DNA from: an uncultured Collinsella sp.
GTDB taxonomy: Bacteria > Actinomycetota > Coriobacteriia > Coriobacteriales > Coriobacteriaceae
Direction: 5' to 3'
DNA: 64,000 nt
NCBI GenBank assembly: GCA_900541185.1
Contig: UQIQ01000001.1
Span: 1-64,000 of the forward strand
Below are positions 42,382-51,591 of this stretch, in pieces (position 1 is the first letter of the stretch; each line of letters starts with the position of its first letter). Position numbers and translations under genes: made by a program. The notes beneath the pieces are model-generated. The model was given only the letters and a program-made list of their open reading frames with translations. It was not told the DNA's origin and did not search any database.

Positions 42382-43371
42382 TTACTCGTCGTCCCCGTCG
42401 TTGGGGTCGCCCTTGAGGGTGTTGATGTCCAGGTACTGGTTATCGTCCTCTTTTTGCTGGGTCTCCGACTCCGCTTGGGTGGGGCCGCGGAACAGTTGGA
42501 ATCCCTCAAATGCAATGACACCGAGCAGGGCAATGATAATGGCGATAAAGGCAACCTTGACTGCCTGCGGAAATTCCGAGAAACGCAGTGCCTTTTCCTC
42601 GGCGTAATAATCGGCGAAGCGCTCTTCGCCCGTGCTTTTGGTATACGCCGGCGCGGACGCGGCCTCCGGGTCATATTCCGGTGCGGGCGTGGCAGCGTAC
42701 GGATCGTCGAGATAATCGCTCGACGCGGTGCCATAGTCCTCGGTCTCGATGCGACTGTTGCCAGCATAGCCATCGGAATAATCGGAATATGCCGTACCGC
42801 CCTCATAGTCTGCGGCGCTCGTGTTGGCGGCAAAAAGCGGGTTAACTGGAACGTCGAGCGCCGGCATGCCGGTAGAGGTCTCATCCAGATCGGTTGCAGC
42901 CCAGGAATCGTAGGCAACCTGATGGGCAACGGGCTCATCGAGCCTTGCGACCGGAGGCTTGCGTGCCGCAGGAACAGGCAACTGCTGGGCGCTGTACATA
43001 ACAGTGCTGTCGGCCGATTTGCCCTGCGTCGCTGCTGCGAGAAATGCCGCCGTCTCGGATGGGTCACTTGCGGGGCGGGGAGCGGGCGTGGGCGCCGAAG
43101 TGGGTGCGGGTGTAGGCGCGGGCGTCGAAACAGCCGACTGCGCAGGAGTCGGCGCAGATGCGGTCTTAGGCGCAAGTGCGGGATTGGGGCTTGACGGGCG
43201 AGCCGCGCCGCCGCCCATGAGTTCGTCGGCGGTCCACGGGCGATCATCCATCACATCGTCAAGGCTCAGCGAAAACAGGTCGTCTTCACCCTCATCGAAC
43301 ATGCGGTGCACATGTCCACCAATTGCCGGAATCAATCCGCGACCGGTGCATGATGCCTTGCTCAACGCCAT
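42382..43371 (-). CDS. Single-pass membrane protein with long disordered N-terminal region
   Basis: A 329-residue protein of unknown function. Residues 1-50 are acidic and contain MFDEGEDDLFSLSLDDVMDD. Residues 60-270 are low-complexity, rich in Ala, Pro, Thr, Ser, Asp and Tyr, with AP repeats. A single hydrophobic helix (about 272-291, FIAIIIALLGVIAFEGF) is followed by an acidic tail ending NDGDDE. The topology suggests a cytosolic disordered domain and a short outer tail. The minus-strand ATG at 43371 follows AAAGGATGG. It could be a divisome or envelope adaptor, but no family is recognised. Confidence 0.7.
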   Translation of the reverse strand: MALSKASCTGRGLIPAIGGHVHRMFDEGEDDLFSLSLDDVMDDRPWTADELMGGGAARPSSPNPALAPKTASAPTPAQSAVSTPAPTPAPTSAPTPAPRPASDPSETAAFLAAATQGKSADSTVMYSAQQLPVPAARKPPVARLDEPVAHQVAYDSWAATDLDETSTGMPALDVPVNPLFAANTSAADYEGGTAYSDYSDGYAGNSRIETEDYGTASSDYLDDPYAATPAPEYDPEAASAPAYTKSTGEERFADYYAEEKALRFSEFPQAVKVAFIAIIIALLGVIAFEGFQLFRGPTQAESETQQKEDDNQYLDINTLKGDPNDGDDE

Positions 43372-43494
43372 TCTGTTCCATCCTTTCGAAATACTAATGA
43401 CATCGATTATATGGAACTTCCCAAGCGGCTCGGTCTTGGATTCGTGCTTTCCAGAACTCGCGCCCAAAAGGGGAGGGGCAATCCAGGCGAGCGC

Positions 43495-44148
43495 CTACTT
43501 GTCGCCGGCCGCCGCCTTGGCCTCATTGAGGTAGCTATAAAAACTGTACTTGGAGATGCCAAAGAACTCGCAGGCGCGCTCGCTCGACTTGGAAATGAGG
43601 AAGGCGCCGCGACGGTCGAGGTAGCCAATGGCACGAATACGCTCGTCTTTGGTCATGAGTGCCGCGGGCTTGCCCACAAACTGCTCGCACTCGTGCAGCA
43701 GGTCTTCGAGCAGGTCGCCGATGTTCTTGGTAATGGGCTCGGGCTCGGTATAGCCCGTGCCGCCGGTGCCGGTAAAGGCGTCGAGCGAACGCTCAAAAGC
43801 CTTCATAAGCGTAATGTCAAAGTTGATGCCCAAAATGCCGACGGGCTTGCCCTCGTCGTTGCGGATAAAGATGGTCGAGGACTTGAGCAGCTTGCCATCG
43901 GTGGTTTTAGTGAGGTACGGCTCGCGGTCGTGTACGTCGGTGGCGCCCTCGTGCATGGACTCAAACACGATATGGCTGGGGCCGTCACCCAGTTTGCGTC
44001 CGCTGACGTGGCCGTTTTCGATCACTACGATGGAGTGGTCCACGTCCTCGGTCTCCAGATCGTGGACGACGACTTCGCAGTTGGGGCCAAATTGGAGCGC
44101 CAGACCGTGTGCGAGGCGCTTGTAAAACTCAATCTGTGCGGGGGTCAT
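43495..44148 (-). CDS. YheO-like PAS/helix-turn-helix regulator, copy 2
   Basis: A 217-residue paralogue of the regulator at 22572-23228. A YheO-like PAS domain spans about 8-120 (NCEVVVHDLETEDVDHSIVVI, in parts; GHVSGRKLGDGPSH). The C-terminal helix-turn-helix reads ACEFFGISKYSFYSYLNEAK. The start ATG 44148 has AGGAAGG upstream on the minus strand. It is divergent from ygeX, as copy 1 is from the permease, so each purine half appears to have its own regulator. Ligand unknown. Confidence 0.85.
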   Translation of the reverse strand: MTPAQIEFYKRLAHGLALQFGPNCEVVVHDLETEDVDHSIVVIENGHVSGRKLGDGPSHIVFESMHEGATDVHDREPYLTKTTDGKLLKSSTIFIRNDEGKPVGILGINFDITLMKAFERSLDAFTGTGGTGYTEPEPITKNIGDLLEDLLHECEQFVGKPAALMTKDERIRAIGYLDRRGAFLISKSSERACEFFGISKYSFYSYLNEAKAAAGDK

Positions 44149-44425
44149 GGGTACCTTCCTAAAAATTAGTTTGGGCACACTTTGCCATAAACCACACATG
44201 ACCGCAAACAAATCCATCAACAAGGCAATTCATGACCGTTCGGCGGCGAAAAAGTACCGATTACGGCAACAAACAATTCGTTAGGTATGCCAATCAAAAA
44301 GTGTGATAGAACATTACTAACAAACTTTTTGTTTGGCATCCACATAAAAGTTCAGTCGCATGAATGGGAATGGGCTGAAACGCGTATGCGGGGGCCGGCA
44401 AGAGAGGACTTAAGGAGTTCACCGT
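44149..44425 (+). promoter_or_regulatory. Divergent control region, YheO copy 2 / ygeX
   Basis: AT-rich, no gene. ATGCCAA (44287-44293) and TTGGCAT (44333-44339) are inverted copies 39 bases apart, a possible operator pair. The leader then has GAATGGGAATGGGC and the ygeX ribosome site TTAAGGAG. Confidence 0.45.
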
Positions 44426-45640
44426 ATGGCCGATAAGATCCAGTGGGCGAGCAACACGATGCCCAAGAGCGATGACAAGCACTTGGGAATCATGAGCCTC
44501 GACCACGTGAAGAAGGCCCGTGCCTTCCACCAGTCGTTCCCCCAGTACACCGTCACTCCGCTTGCCCGCCTGGACGGCCAGGCCGCGCGCCTGGGCCTGT
44601 CCAACCTGTGCGTTAAGGACGAGAGCTATCGCTTTGGCCTCAACGCCTTTAAGGTCCTGGGCGGCTCGTTTGCCATGGCCAACTACATTGCCAACGAGAC
44701 CGGCAAGGACGTTGCCGACTGCACCTTCGATTACCTGACCTCCGATCAGCTTGCCAAGGACTTTGGCCAGGCCACCTTCTTTACCGCCACCGATGGCAAC
44801 CATGGCCGCGGCGTGGCATGGGCTGCCAACAAGCTGGGCCAGAAGGCCGTCGTGCACATGCCCAAGGGTTCTACCAAGCCCCGCTTCGATAACATCGCCG
44901 CCGAGGGCGCCACGGTGACCATCGAAGAGGTCAACTACGACGAGTGCGTGCGCATGGCCGCCGCCGAGGCCGACGCCTGCGAGCGCGGCGTCATCGTTCA
45001 GGACACCGCCTGGGAGGGCTACGAGAAGATTCCGTCCTGGATCATGGAGGGCTACGGCACCATGGCTTCCGAGGCTGCCGAGCAGCTGCGCGAGATGGCC
45101 ATCAACCGCCCGACGCACGTGTTTGTCCAGGCTGGCGTGGGTTCGCTCGCCGGCGCCGTGGTGGGCTACTTCACCAACCTGTATCCCGATAACCCGCCTA
45201 CCTTTGTCGTGGTTGAGTGCGCTCCTGCCGCCTGCCTGTACAAGGGCGCTGCCGCCGGCGACGGCGATCCGCGCATCGTGGACGGTGACATGCCCTCCAT
45301 CATGGCCGGTCTGTGCTGCGGCGAGCCCAACATCTTGGGCTGGGATATCCTGCGCAACCACACCACCGCCTTCGTGTCCTGCCCCGACTGGGTCACCGCT
45401 CGCGGCATGCGCACCCTGGGCGCTCCCGAGAAGGGCGACCCGCGCGTCATCTCCGGCGAGTCTGGCGCGGTGACCACCGGCCTGGTCGAGACTCTCATGC
45501 TCGATCCCGAGTACGCCGAGCTCAAGGAACTCATCGGCCTGGACAAGACGAGCTCCGTGCTCTGCTTCTCCACGGAAGGTGACACGGACCCCGACCAGTA
45601 TCGCCGCATTGTTTGGGAAGGCGAATATCCCACTTGCTAA
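44426..45640 (+). CDS. ygeX: Diaminopropionate ammonia-lyase
   Basis: PLP enzyme that cleaves 2,3-diaminopropionate to pyruvate and two ammonia. The 404-residue protein has the PLP lysine in GLNAFKVLGG (Lys76), TATDGNHGRGVAWAA, and a Gly-rich phosphate loop near AGVGSLAGAVVGY, as in the fold-type II family. In the purine pathway it supplies the final carbon skeleton. It is the first gene of purine half II; ATG 44426 follows AAGGAG. The reaction passes through aminoacrylate, a RidA substrate. Confidence 0.94.
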   Translation: MADKIQWASNTMPKSDDKHLGIMSLDHVKKARAFHQSFPQYTVTPLARLDGQAARLGLSNLCVKDESYRFGLNAFKVLGGSFAMANYIANETGKDVADCTFDYLTSDQLAKDFGQATFFTATDGNHGRGVAWAANKLGQKAVVHMPKGSTKPRFDNIAAEGATVTIEEVNYDECVRMAAAEADACERGVIVQDTAWEGYEKIPSWIMEGYGTMASEAAEQLREMAINRPTHVFVQAGVGSLAGAVVGYFTNLYPDNPPTFVVVECAPAACLYKGAAAGDGDPRIVDGDMPSIMAGLCCGEPNILGWDILRNHTTAFVSCPDWVTARGMRTLGAPEKGDPRVISGESGAVTTGLVETLMLDPEYAELKELIGLDKTSSVLCFSTEGDTDPDQYRRIVWEGEYPTC

Positions 45641-45714
45641 TCGTTGGGGCGGAGTAAATAGGTATCGCTCCGCCACCTCACAGGTAGATTCCTTCGTATG
45701 AAAGGTTATGAACA

Positions 45715-47100
45715 ATGGCTAAGGAACTCGATTTCGACGCAATCAAGGCTGCTGCTGAGTCTCATCGTGCTGATATGACTCGTTTCCTGCGCGCTATGAT
45801 CTCCCATCCCTCTGAGTCCTGCGAGGAGGGTGAGGTTGTCGCCTGCATCAAGGCCGAGATGGAGAGCCTTGGCTATGACGAGGTCAAGGTCGACGGCCTG
45901 GGCAACGTCATGGGCTTTATGGGCGAGGGCGACAAGATCATCGCCATCGACTCCCACATCGACACCGTCGGCATCGGCAACATCGAGAACTGGGATGCCG
46001 ATCCCTATGAGGGCTACGAGACCGACGAGATCATCTACGGCCGCGGCGGCTCTGACCAGGAGGGCGGCATGGCTTCTGCTACCTACGCTGCCAAGATGAT
46101 GAAGGACATGGGCCTCATCCCCGAGGGCTACAAGATCATGGTTGTCGGCACCGTCCAGGAAGAGGACTGCGACGGCATGTGCTGGCAGTACATCTACAAC
46201 AAGGATGGCATTAAGCCCGAGTTCGTCATTTCCACCGAACCCACCGACGGCGGCATCTATCGCGGTCACCGCGGCCGCATGGAGATCCGCGTCGACGTTC
46301 ACGGTACCTCCTGCCACGGCTCCGCTCCCGACCGCGGCGACAACGCCATCTACAAGATGGCCGACATCATCGCCGACGTCCGCGCCCTCAACAACAACGG
46401 CTGCGACGAGTCGACCGACATCAAGGGTCTCGTCAAGATGCTCGACCCCAAGTACAATCCCGAGCACTTCGAGGATGCCCGCTTCCTGGGCCGCGGCACC
46501 TGCACCGTCAGCCAGATCTTCTACACCAGCCCCAGCCGCTGCGCCGTGGCCGACTCCTGCGCCATCTCCATCGACCGTCGTATGACCGCCGGTGAGACCT
46601 GGGAGTCCTGCCTGGACGAGATCCGCAACCTGCCGGCAGCCAAGAAGTACGGTGACGACGTGAAGGTCTCCATGTACATGTACGACCGTCCGTCCTGGAC
46701 CGGCGAGGTCTACGAGACCGAGGCTTACTTCCCCACGTGGATCAACAAGGAGACCGCTCCGCACGTCAAGGCCCTCGTCGACGCCCACAAGGCCATGTTT
46801 GGTGACGAGCGCATCGGCTGCGAGCCCAGCATGGACAAGCGCACCGGTCGCCCGCTGTGCGACAAGTGGACCTTCTCCACGAACTGCGTCTCCATCCAGG
46901 GCCGTTACGGCATCCCCTGCGTGGGCTTTGGCCCGGGTGCCGAGTCTCAGGCTCACGCCCCCAACGAGGTCACCTACAAGGATGACCTGGTCACCGCTGC
47001 CGCCATGTACGTGGCTGCCCTGAACCTCTACGATCCGAGCCAGGCCGATGGCGACGCCACCGTGTTCCGCGCCGGTCTGACCAACAACAAGATCGATTAG
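45715..47100 (+). CDS. ygeY: YgeY: M20-family hydrolase of the purine/selenium cluster
   Basis: A 461-residue zinc-dependent M20/DapE-like hydrolase. [10 protein letters not shown] (about 79-88), [11 protein letters not shown] (about 112-122) and VQEEDCDG give the metal ligands and catalytic Glu. The dimerisation domain lies in the middle and the last ligand His is near QAHAPNE. YgeY proteins are linked to uric acid breakdown, probably hydrolysing a ureido or amide intermediate; the exact substrate is unproven. It lies 74 bases after ygeX, past a short GC hairpin (45648-45674). Confidence 0.92.
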   Translation: MAKELDFDAIKAAAESHRADMTRFLRAMISHPSESCEEGEVVACIKAEMESLGYDEVKVDGLGNVMGFMGEGDKIIAIDSHIDTVGIGNIENWDADPYEGYETDEIIYGRGGSDQEGGMASATYAAKMMKDMGLIPEGYKIMVVGTVQEEDCDGMCWQYIYNKDGIKPEFVISTEPTDGGIYRGHRGRMEIRVDVHGTSCHGSAPDRGDNAIYKMADIIADVRALNNNGCDESTDIKGLVKMLDPKYNPEHFEDARFLGRGTCTVSQIFYTSPSRCAVADSCAISIDRRMTAGETWESCLDEIRNLPAAKKYGDDVKVSMYMYDRPSWTGEVYETEAYFPTWINKETAPHVKALVDAHKAMFGDERIGCEPSMDKRTGRPLCDKWTFSTNCVSIQGRYGIPCVGFGPGAESQAHAPNEVTYKDDLVTAAAMYVAALNLYDPSQADGDATVFRAGLTNNKID

Positions 47101-47301
47101 TCCCATTCCTCGATTTTGTTGAGCCGGGGGCCGCTCGTGTCCCCGGCGCTCCCTGTTGACTTGGGGCCCGCGGTCGTTATCTCCCATGCTTCCTCAACGG
47201 TGGCGGGTCCTCGTCATGGTGCTCTGCATGTTCTAGCCACACGCGCATGCCGGAGCACATCTACTCATTGCGATCGTTTCATCTTTAGAAAGGACATTTC
47301 C

Positions 47302-48504
47302 ATGGACGCTAAGTTTACCGAGCTCGTCGAGCAGCTGAACGGCCTCGATTTTAAGGGCATGTACGGCAGCGACTTCCTGCACACCTGGGACAAGACCACC
47401 GATGAGCTCAAGGCTCTCTACATCGTCGCCGACGCCCTGCGCGAGCTGCGTGAGAACAACGTTTCGTCCAAGATCTTCGACTCGGGCCTGGCCGTCTCCC
47501 TGTTCCGCGACAACTCCACCCGTACGCGTTTCTCTTTCTCTAAGGCCGCCAACCTGCTCGGCCTTGAGCTGCAGGACCTGGACGAGAAGAAGTCCCAGAT
47601 CGCCCACGGCGAGACCGTCCGCGAGACCGCTACCATGATCTCCTTCATGGCCGACGTCATCGGCATCCGCGATGACATGTACATCGGCAAGGGCGATGCC
47701 TACATGGCCGAGGTCTCCGAGTCCGTGCAGCAGGCCTACGAGGATGGCGTTCTGGATCACCGTCCCACGCTCATCTCTCTGCAGTCCGATTCCGACCACC
47801 CCACGCAGTCCTCTGCCGACATGCTCTACCTCATCAACGAGTTTGGCGGCCTCGAGAACCTTAAGGGCAAGAAGGTTGCCGTCACCTGGGCCTATTCGCC
47901 CTCTTACGGCAAGCCGTTGTCCTGCCCGCAGTCGCTGATCAGCCTGCTGCCCCGCTTTGGCATGGACGTCACCCTGGCTCACCCCGAGGGCTACGACCTC
48001 ATGCCCGAGGTCGTCGAGCGCGCCAAGAGCTATGCCGCCGAGTCCGGCACCACCTTTAAGCAGGTCAACACCATGGCCGAGGCCTTCGAGGGCGCCGACA
48101 TCGTGATCCCCAAGAGCTGGGCTCCGTTTGCCGCCATGGAGAAGCGCACCAACCTGTACGCCGAGGGCGACGACGCCGGCATCGCAGCGCTCGAGAAGGA
48201 GCTGCTCGCCCAGAACGCCACCCATCAGGACTGGTGCTCCACGACCGAGCTCATGGAGAAGACCGCCAACGGCCAGGACACTATCTTTATGCACCCGCTG
48301 CCCGCCGACATCTCCGGTGTCTCCTGCGAGCACGGCGAGGTTAACGCCGACGTCTTCGACATGCACCGCGTGGGCATGTACAAGGAGGCCAGCTACAAGC
48401 CGTACGCCATCGCTGCCATGATGTTCCTGCAGAAGGTTGCCGATCCCGCCGCTACCCTCAAGGCCCTCGACGAGCGTAACACCGCCCGTTGGCTCCAGGC
48501 CTAA
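47302..48504 (+). CDS. ygeW: YgeW: knotted carbamoyltransferase
   Basis: A 400-residue aspartate/ornithine carbamoyltransferase relative. The carbamoyl-phosphate site is SLFRDNSTRTRFSF (STRTR at 72-76), HPTQ is in the hinge, and HPLPAD in the second domain. YgeW lacks known OTC/ATC activity, and the true acceptor is unknown; in purine breakdown it may release carbamoyl phosphate from a ureido compound, yielding ATP. ATG 47302 follows AAAGGAC. A GC hairpin (47123-47147) lies in the 201-base gap after ygeY. Confidence 0.92.
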   Translation: MDAKFTELVEQLNGLDFKGMYGSDFLHTWDKTTDELKALYIVADALRELRENNVSSKIFDSGLAVSLFRDNSTRTRFSFSKAANLLGLELQDLDEKKSQIAHGETVRETATMISFMADVIGIRDDMYIGKGDAYMAEVSESVQQAYEDGVLDHRPTLISLQSDSDHPTQSSADMLYLINEFGGLENLKGKKVAVTWAYSPSYGKPLSCPQSLISLLPRFGMDVTLAHPEGYDLMPEVVERAKSYAAESGTTFKQVNTMAEAFEGADIVIPKSWAPFAAMEKRTNLYAEGDDAGIAALEKELLAQNATHQDWCSTTELMEKTANGQDTIFMHPLPADISGVSCEHGEVNADVFDMHRVGMYKEASYKPYAIAAMMFLQKVADPAATLKALDERNTARWLQA

Positions 48505-48527
48505 AGCCGGGTTGAGGTAAGCCATGT

Positions 48528-48567
48528 AAAGGGGGCGCTCTGCCAACCGGCGGGGTGCCCCCTTTTT
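48528..48567 (+). terminator. Terminator after ygeW
   Basis: AAAGGGGGC (48528-48536) pairs with GCCCCCTTT (48557-48565), followed by TTTTT. Downstream genes need another promoter or read-through. Confidence 0.85.
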
Positions 48568-48654
48568 GCATCGCGGGCGTGCGGGATAAGCGCTTTCGAT
48601 GTGGATGCCCGCGGCGCGCGTTATGGGTACGATGGTTTCAGGGGAGGTATCACC

Positions 48655-49269
48655 ATGAGACTTGGATGCGTCATTATGGCTTCGGGCGAGGGCAAGCGGT
48701 TTGGCTCTAACAAGATGCTTGCCGATATCTATGGCGAGCCGCTGATTGCCCGGACCATCGATTCGGTTCCCCGGGGCTTTGACGTCGTGGTTTCGACGCG
48801 TTGGCCCGAGGTCGCCCAGATTTGCGAGGACAAGCATTGCCCGTGCGTGCTGCACGATGGCGGGCTGCGCAGCGAAAGCGTCCGTGCGGGCCTTTCATGG
48901 GGAGTCGAACGCAACTGGAAAGGTTGCCTCTTTTTGCCGGGCGACCAGCCGCTCGTGAGTTCGGATTCTTTTGATGCCATGGTTCGCGCATTTGACGAGC
49001 GTGGCCGCAAACATCCGGTGCGCTTGGCGTGCAGCGGTGAGCCTTCGAGCCCGGTGCTCTTTCCGGCGGAACTGTTCGATGCACTTATGTGTCTTGAGGG
49101 CAAGGACGGCGGGGGCTCGATTCTCGAAGGTCGCGTCGACGTTGCGCTGGTCGAGGCGCGTGCCTACGAGCTGTGGGACGTCGATACCGTCAAGGGACAG
49201 CGACGCATAACGGAGCATATTGCCGCCTGCTCGTATTTTGATCGCGTGGCCAACTGTATTAATCAATAA
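48655..49269 (+). CDS. mocA: Molybdenum cofactor cytidylyltransferase-like protein (MocA/YgfJ)
   Basis: A 204-residue MobA-like nucleotidyltransferase. The N-terminus is VIMASGEGKRFGSNKML (in place of LAAGxSxRxGxxK), with the metal-binding LPGDQPLVSS and SSPVLFPAELF. It should attach CMP to molybdopterin for the hydroxylase encoded at 30179. ATG 48655 follows GGGGAGG. It lies 8 bases before the hydantoinase gene, in one operon. Confidence 0.86.
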   Translation: MRLGCVIMASGEGKRFGSNKMLADIYGEPLIARTIDSVPRGFDVVVSTRWPEVAQICEDKHCPCVLHDGGLRSESVRAGLSWGVERNWKGCLFLPGDQPLVSSDSFDAMVRAFDERGRKHPVRLACSGEPSSPVLFPAELFDALMCLEGKDGGGSILEGRVDVALVEARAYELWDVDTVKGQRRITEHIAACSYFDRVANCINQ

Positions 49270-49277
49270 GGAGCAAC

Positions 49278-50645
49278 ATGATCATCATCAAAAACGGCGC
49301 GCTCGTGACGCCACAGGGGCTTCGCCGCGCCGATCTTGCCATGGATGACGATAAGATCGTGCGGATTGCCGCGGCAATCGAGCCTGGCGAGGGCGATACC
49401 GTCCAGGACGCCACCGACTGTTGGGTGTTCCCCGGCTTTATCGACGGCCACACGCACATGCAGTGCTGGACCGGCATGGACTGGACGGCCGATAGCTTTG
49501 AGACCGGCACGCGCGCGGCTGCCTGCGGCGGCACGACGACCATCGTGGACTACGCGACGGCCGATCGCGGCGTGACCATGCCCGATGCCCTTGCCGAGTG
49601 GCATCGCCGCGCCGACGGCACCTGCACGGCCAACTACGCCTTTCATATGGCACTCGCCGAGTGGAACGAGCACAACCGCGCCGATCTTTCGGCCATGCGC
49701 GAGGCGGGCGTGTCGTCGTTTAAGACCTATTTTGCCTACGACCATCTGCGCTTGAACGATGCCGAGACGCTCGAGGTGCTGGAGGAGCTCAAGCGCCTGG
49801 GCGGTATCCTGTGCGTGCATTGCGAGAACGGCACGTTGGTCAACGCGCTGCAGAAGCGCGTGTTTGAGCAGGGTATCCACGGGCCCGAGGGCCATGCGCT
49901 CAGCCGTCCGGACGTGTGTGAGGCCGAGGCCGTGAGCCGCCTGCTGTATCTGGCTCACTTGGCCGGGGACGCTCCGGTCAACGTGGTGCACCTTTCGACC
50001 AGGCTGGGGCTCGAGGCCATTCGCGCTGCCAAAGCGCGCGGGCAGAAGAACATCTATGTCGAGACCTGCCCTCAGTATCTGATGCTCGACGATACTTGCT
50101 ACTTGGAGCAGGGCGAGGACGGCTTTGCGGGTGCCAAGTACGTGATGAGCCCGCCGCTGCGCCATGCCGGCGACCGTGCAGCCCTGCGCGAGGCGCTTGT
50201 GGCCGGCGAGATCGATACTATTGCGACCGATCATTGCAGCTTTAACCTGCATGGGCAAAAGGACCGCGGGCGCGACGATTTTCGCGCGATTCCCAACGGT
50301 GGGCCCGGCGTGGAGCATCGTCCCGTCGCGATTGCCACGAGCTTTGAGGGACAGCTGGGACCCGAGGATCTGTGCCGCTTGATGAGCGAGAACCCGGCGC
50401 GCGTCTTTGGCATGTACCCGCGCAAGGGCTGTCTTGCCGAGGGCGCCGATGCCGACGTGTGCGTGTGGGATCCGTGCGCGCGTTGGACGATCAGCGCCGC
50501 GACACAGCATCAGGCCGTGGACTACACGCCGCTCGAGGGCTTTGAGGCACATGGCCGCGCCAAGGCCGTGTTTGTGAACGGCGTGCTGGTGGCGCGCGAT
50601 GGCGAGCCCACCGGAGCCCAGCCCGGTCGCTACGTGCCTCGCTAG
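49278..50645 (+). CDS. hyuA: Dihydropyrimidinase/hydantoinase of the purine cluster
   Basis: A 455-residue cyclic amidohydrolase. DGHTHMQ supplies two metal His, SFKTYFAYD the carboxylated bridging Lys, and ATDHCSFN the C-terminal Asp. In purine degradation this group opens an imidazolone/hydantoin-type ring. It corresponds to E. coli YgeZ (HyuA). It follows mocA by 8 bases. A long palindrome lies after it. Confidence 0.9.
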   Translation: MIIIKNGALVTPQGLRRADLAMDDDKIVRIAAAIEPGEGDTVQDATDCWVFPGFIDGHTHMQCWTGMDWTADSFETGTRAAACGGTTTIVDYATADRGVTMPDALAEWHRRADGTCTANYAFHMALAEWNEHNRADLSAMREAGVSSFKTYFAYDHLRLNDAETLEVLEELKRLGGILCVHCENGTLVNALQKRVFEQGIHGPEGHALSRPDVCEAEAVSRLLYLAHLAGDAPVNVVHLSTRLGLEAIRAAKARGQKNIYVETCPQYLMLDDTCYLEQGEDGFAGAKYVMSPPLRHAGDRAALREALVAGEIDTIATDHCSFNLHGQKDRGRDDFRAIPNGGPGVEHRPVAIATSFEGQLGPEDLCRLMSENPARVFGMYPRKGCLAEGADADVCVWDPCARWTISAATQHQAVDYTPLEGFEAHGRAKAVFVNGVLVARDGEPTGAQPGRYVPR

Positions 50646-50670
50646 CAGCAAAGATGCCGTGTCCCCTCCG

Positions 50671-50739
50671 CAGTTGCGGTGAAATACGGACTGTTTGCGG
50701 CCGTCATACGGCCAAACAGTCCGTATTTCACCGCAACTG
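50671..50739. repeat. Long palindrome A, left of the yqeC-yqeB-xdhC block
   Basis: 27-base arms 50671-50697 and 50713-50739 (CAGTTGCGGTGAAATACGG... and complement) are exact inverted copies, with an inner GCCGT/ACGGC stem. Most of the arm occurs again at 53457-53523. The two copies flank yqeC, yqeB and the xdhC-like gene. Confidence 0.88.
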
Positions 50740-50754
50740 ACGAGATGGGGCCGG

Positions 50755-51489
50755 CTACTTGAGGCTGGTGGCGATGAGGGGGCGGTTGAGGGCTGCCTCG
50801 AAGCGATCTGCCATCGTGGGGTCGCTGAGCGTGTCGACTTGGTTGAGCATGATGCGGGCATTGTTGAGGTTCAGCATCCGCAGCTCGGCATTGAGCACCT
50901 GGGCGACGCGCTCTGGGGTGGCAGTGTCGGTGAGCTCGCAGCCGCAACGCTCGCAAAAGAGCTCGGGGCGGTGGACAACCTCGGCGACGGGTTTGCCCAG
51001 TCCCGAGGCGCCGACGACCCAGACAACGTTTGCCGTGGCGGCGGGAATTACCGGCTCCCAGGCGGCATGCGCCTTGAGCGGGAGTCGCTTGCTGCCATCT
51101 GCCTCGGCCAACACATAGTCATAGCGCTGCGCCAGCTCGTTGAGCGGCTCGGCGGGGGCGGAGAGCTTGCCTGTCTCCGGGTCCAAAACACCTGCCTGGC
51201 AGATGCTTCCGCGGGCAAGTCCCGCGCATGCCTCGCAGGTGCAGCCGGGAACATGCAGGGTCCCCGGCTTCCAAGGCGCGGCGTCCAGGCGACGGCTCGA
51301 CCCGTCCCATGGCACGCCGGCGACGGGAAACATGTGCGTGGTGGTGCAGAGGAGCACCCTGCCGCCGGCGCGCATGAGCTCAAGGCCGAGCGTCTTCAGC
51401 AATGTCGACTTGCCGCCACTGCCGATAATTGCGGTAATGCCCGGCTCGATCTTGAGCGCGGAGGCAAGGTTTCCGCTCGTCGTTTCCAT
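50755..51489 (-). CDS. yqeC: YqeC: selenium-dependent hydroxylase maturation factor
   Basis: A 244-residue P-loop protein of the YqeC family, associated with selenium-dependent molybdenum hydroxylases. Walker A-like IGSGGKSTLLK lies at about 22-32. A cysteine-rich insert has CTCEAC, and a second Cys pair CERCGC lies in the C-terminal half. It is divergent from yqeB, with a shared promoter region at 51490-51591. Its biochemical role is unknown; it probably acts on selenium loading of the cofactor. Confidence 0.88.
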   Translation of the reverse strand: METTSGNLASALKIEPGITAIIGSGGKSTLLKTLGLELMRAGGRVLLCTTTHMFPVAGVPWDGSSRRLDAAPWKPGTLHVPGCTCEACAGLARGSICQAGVLDPETGKLSAPAEPLNELAQRYDYVLAEADGSKRLPLKAHAAWEPVIPAATANVVWVVGASGLGKPVAEVVHRPELFCERCGCELTDTATPERVAQVLNAELRMLNLNNARIMLNQVDTLSDPTMADRFEAALNRPLIATSLK

Positions 51490-51591
51490 CTGTTCACCGC
51501 CGTATAATACTGTGATAATAAATAATCATCAGAGTAGCGGTCGAACCGCTTTTGCTCTGCTCAAACCGTAGCACAGGGAGGTGCCCCGGGA
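51490..51591. promoter_or_regulatory. Divergent promoter region, yqeC / yqeB
   Basis: TATAAT lies at 51503-51508. GATAATAAATAATCATC (51514-51530) is AT-rich and partly resembles the Fur-like box at the purine permease promoter. AGGGAGG precedes the yqeB ATG. Confidence 0.45.

Noticed and set aside
44287..44345. CRP-type site near TGTGATAGAACATTAC upstream of ygeX
   Set aside because: Only one half-site resembles TGTGA; the other half is poor.
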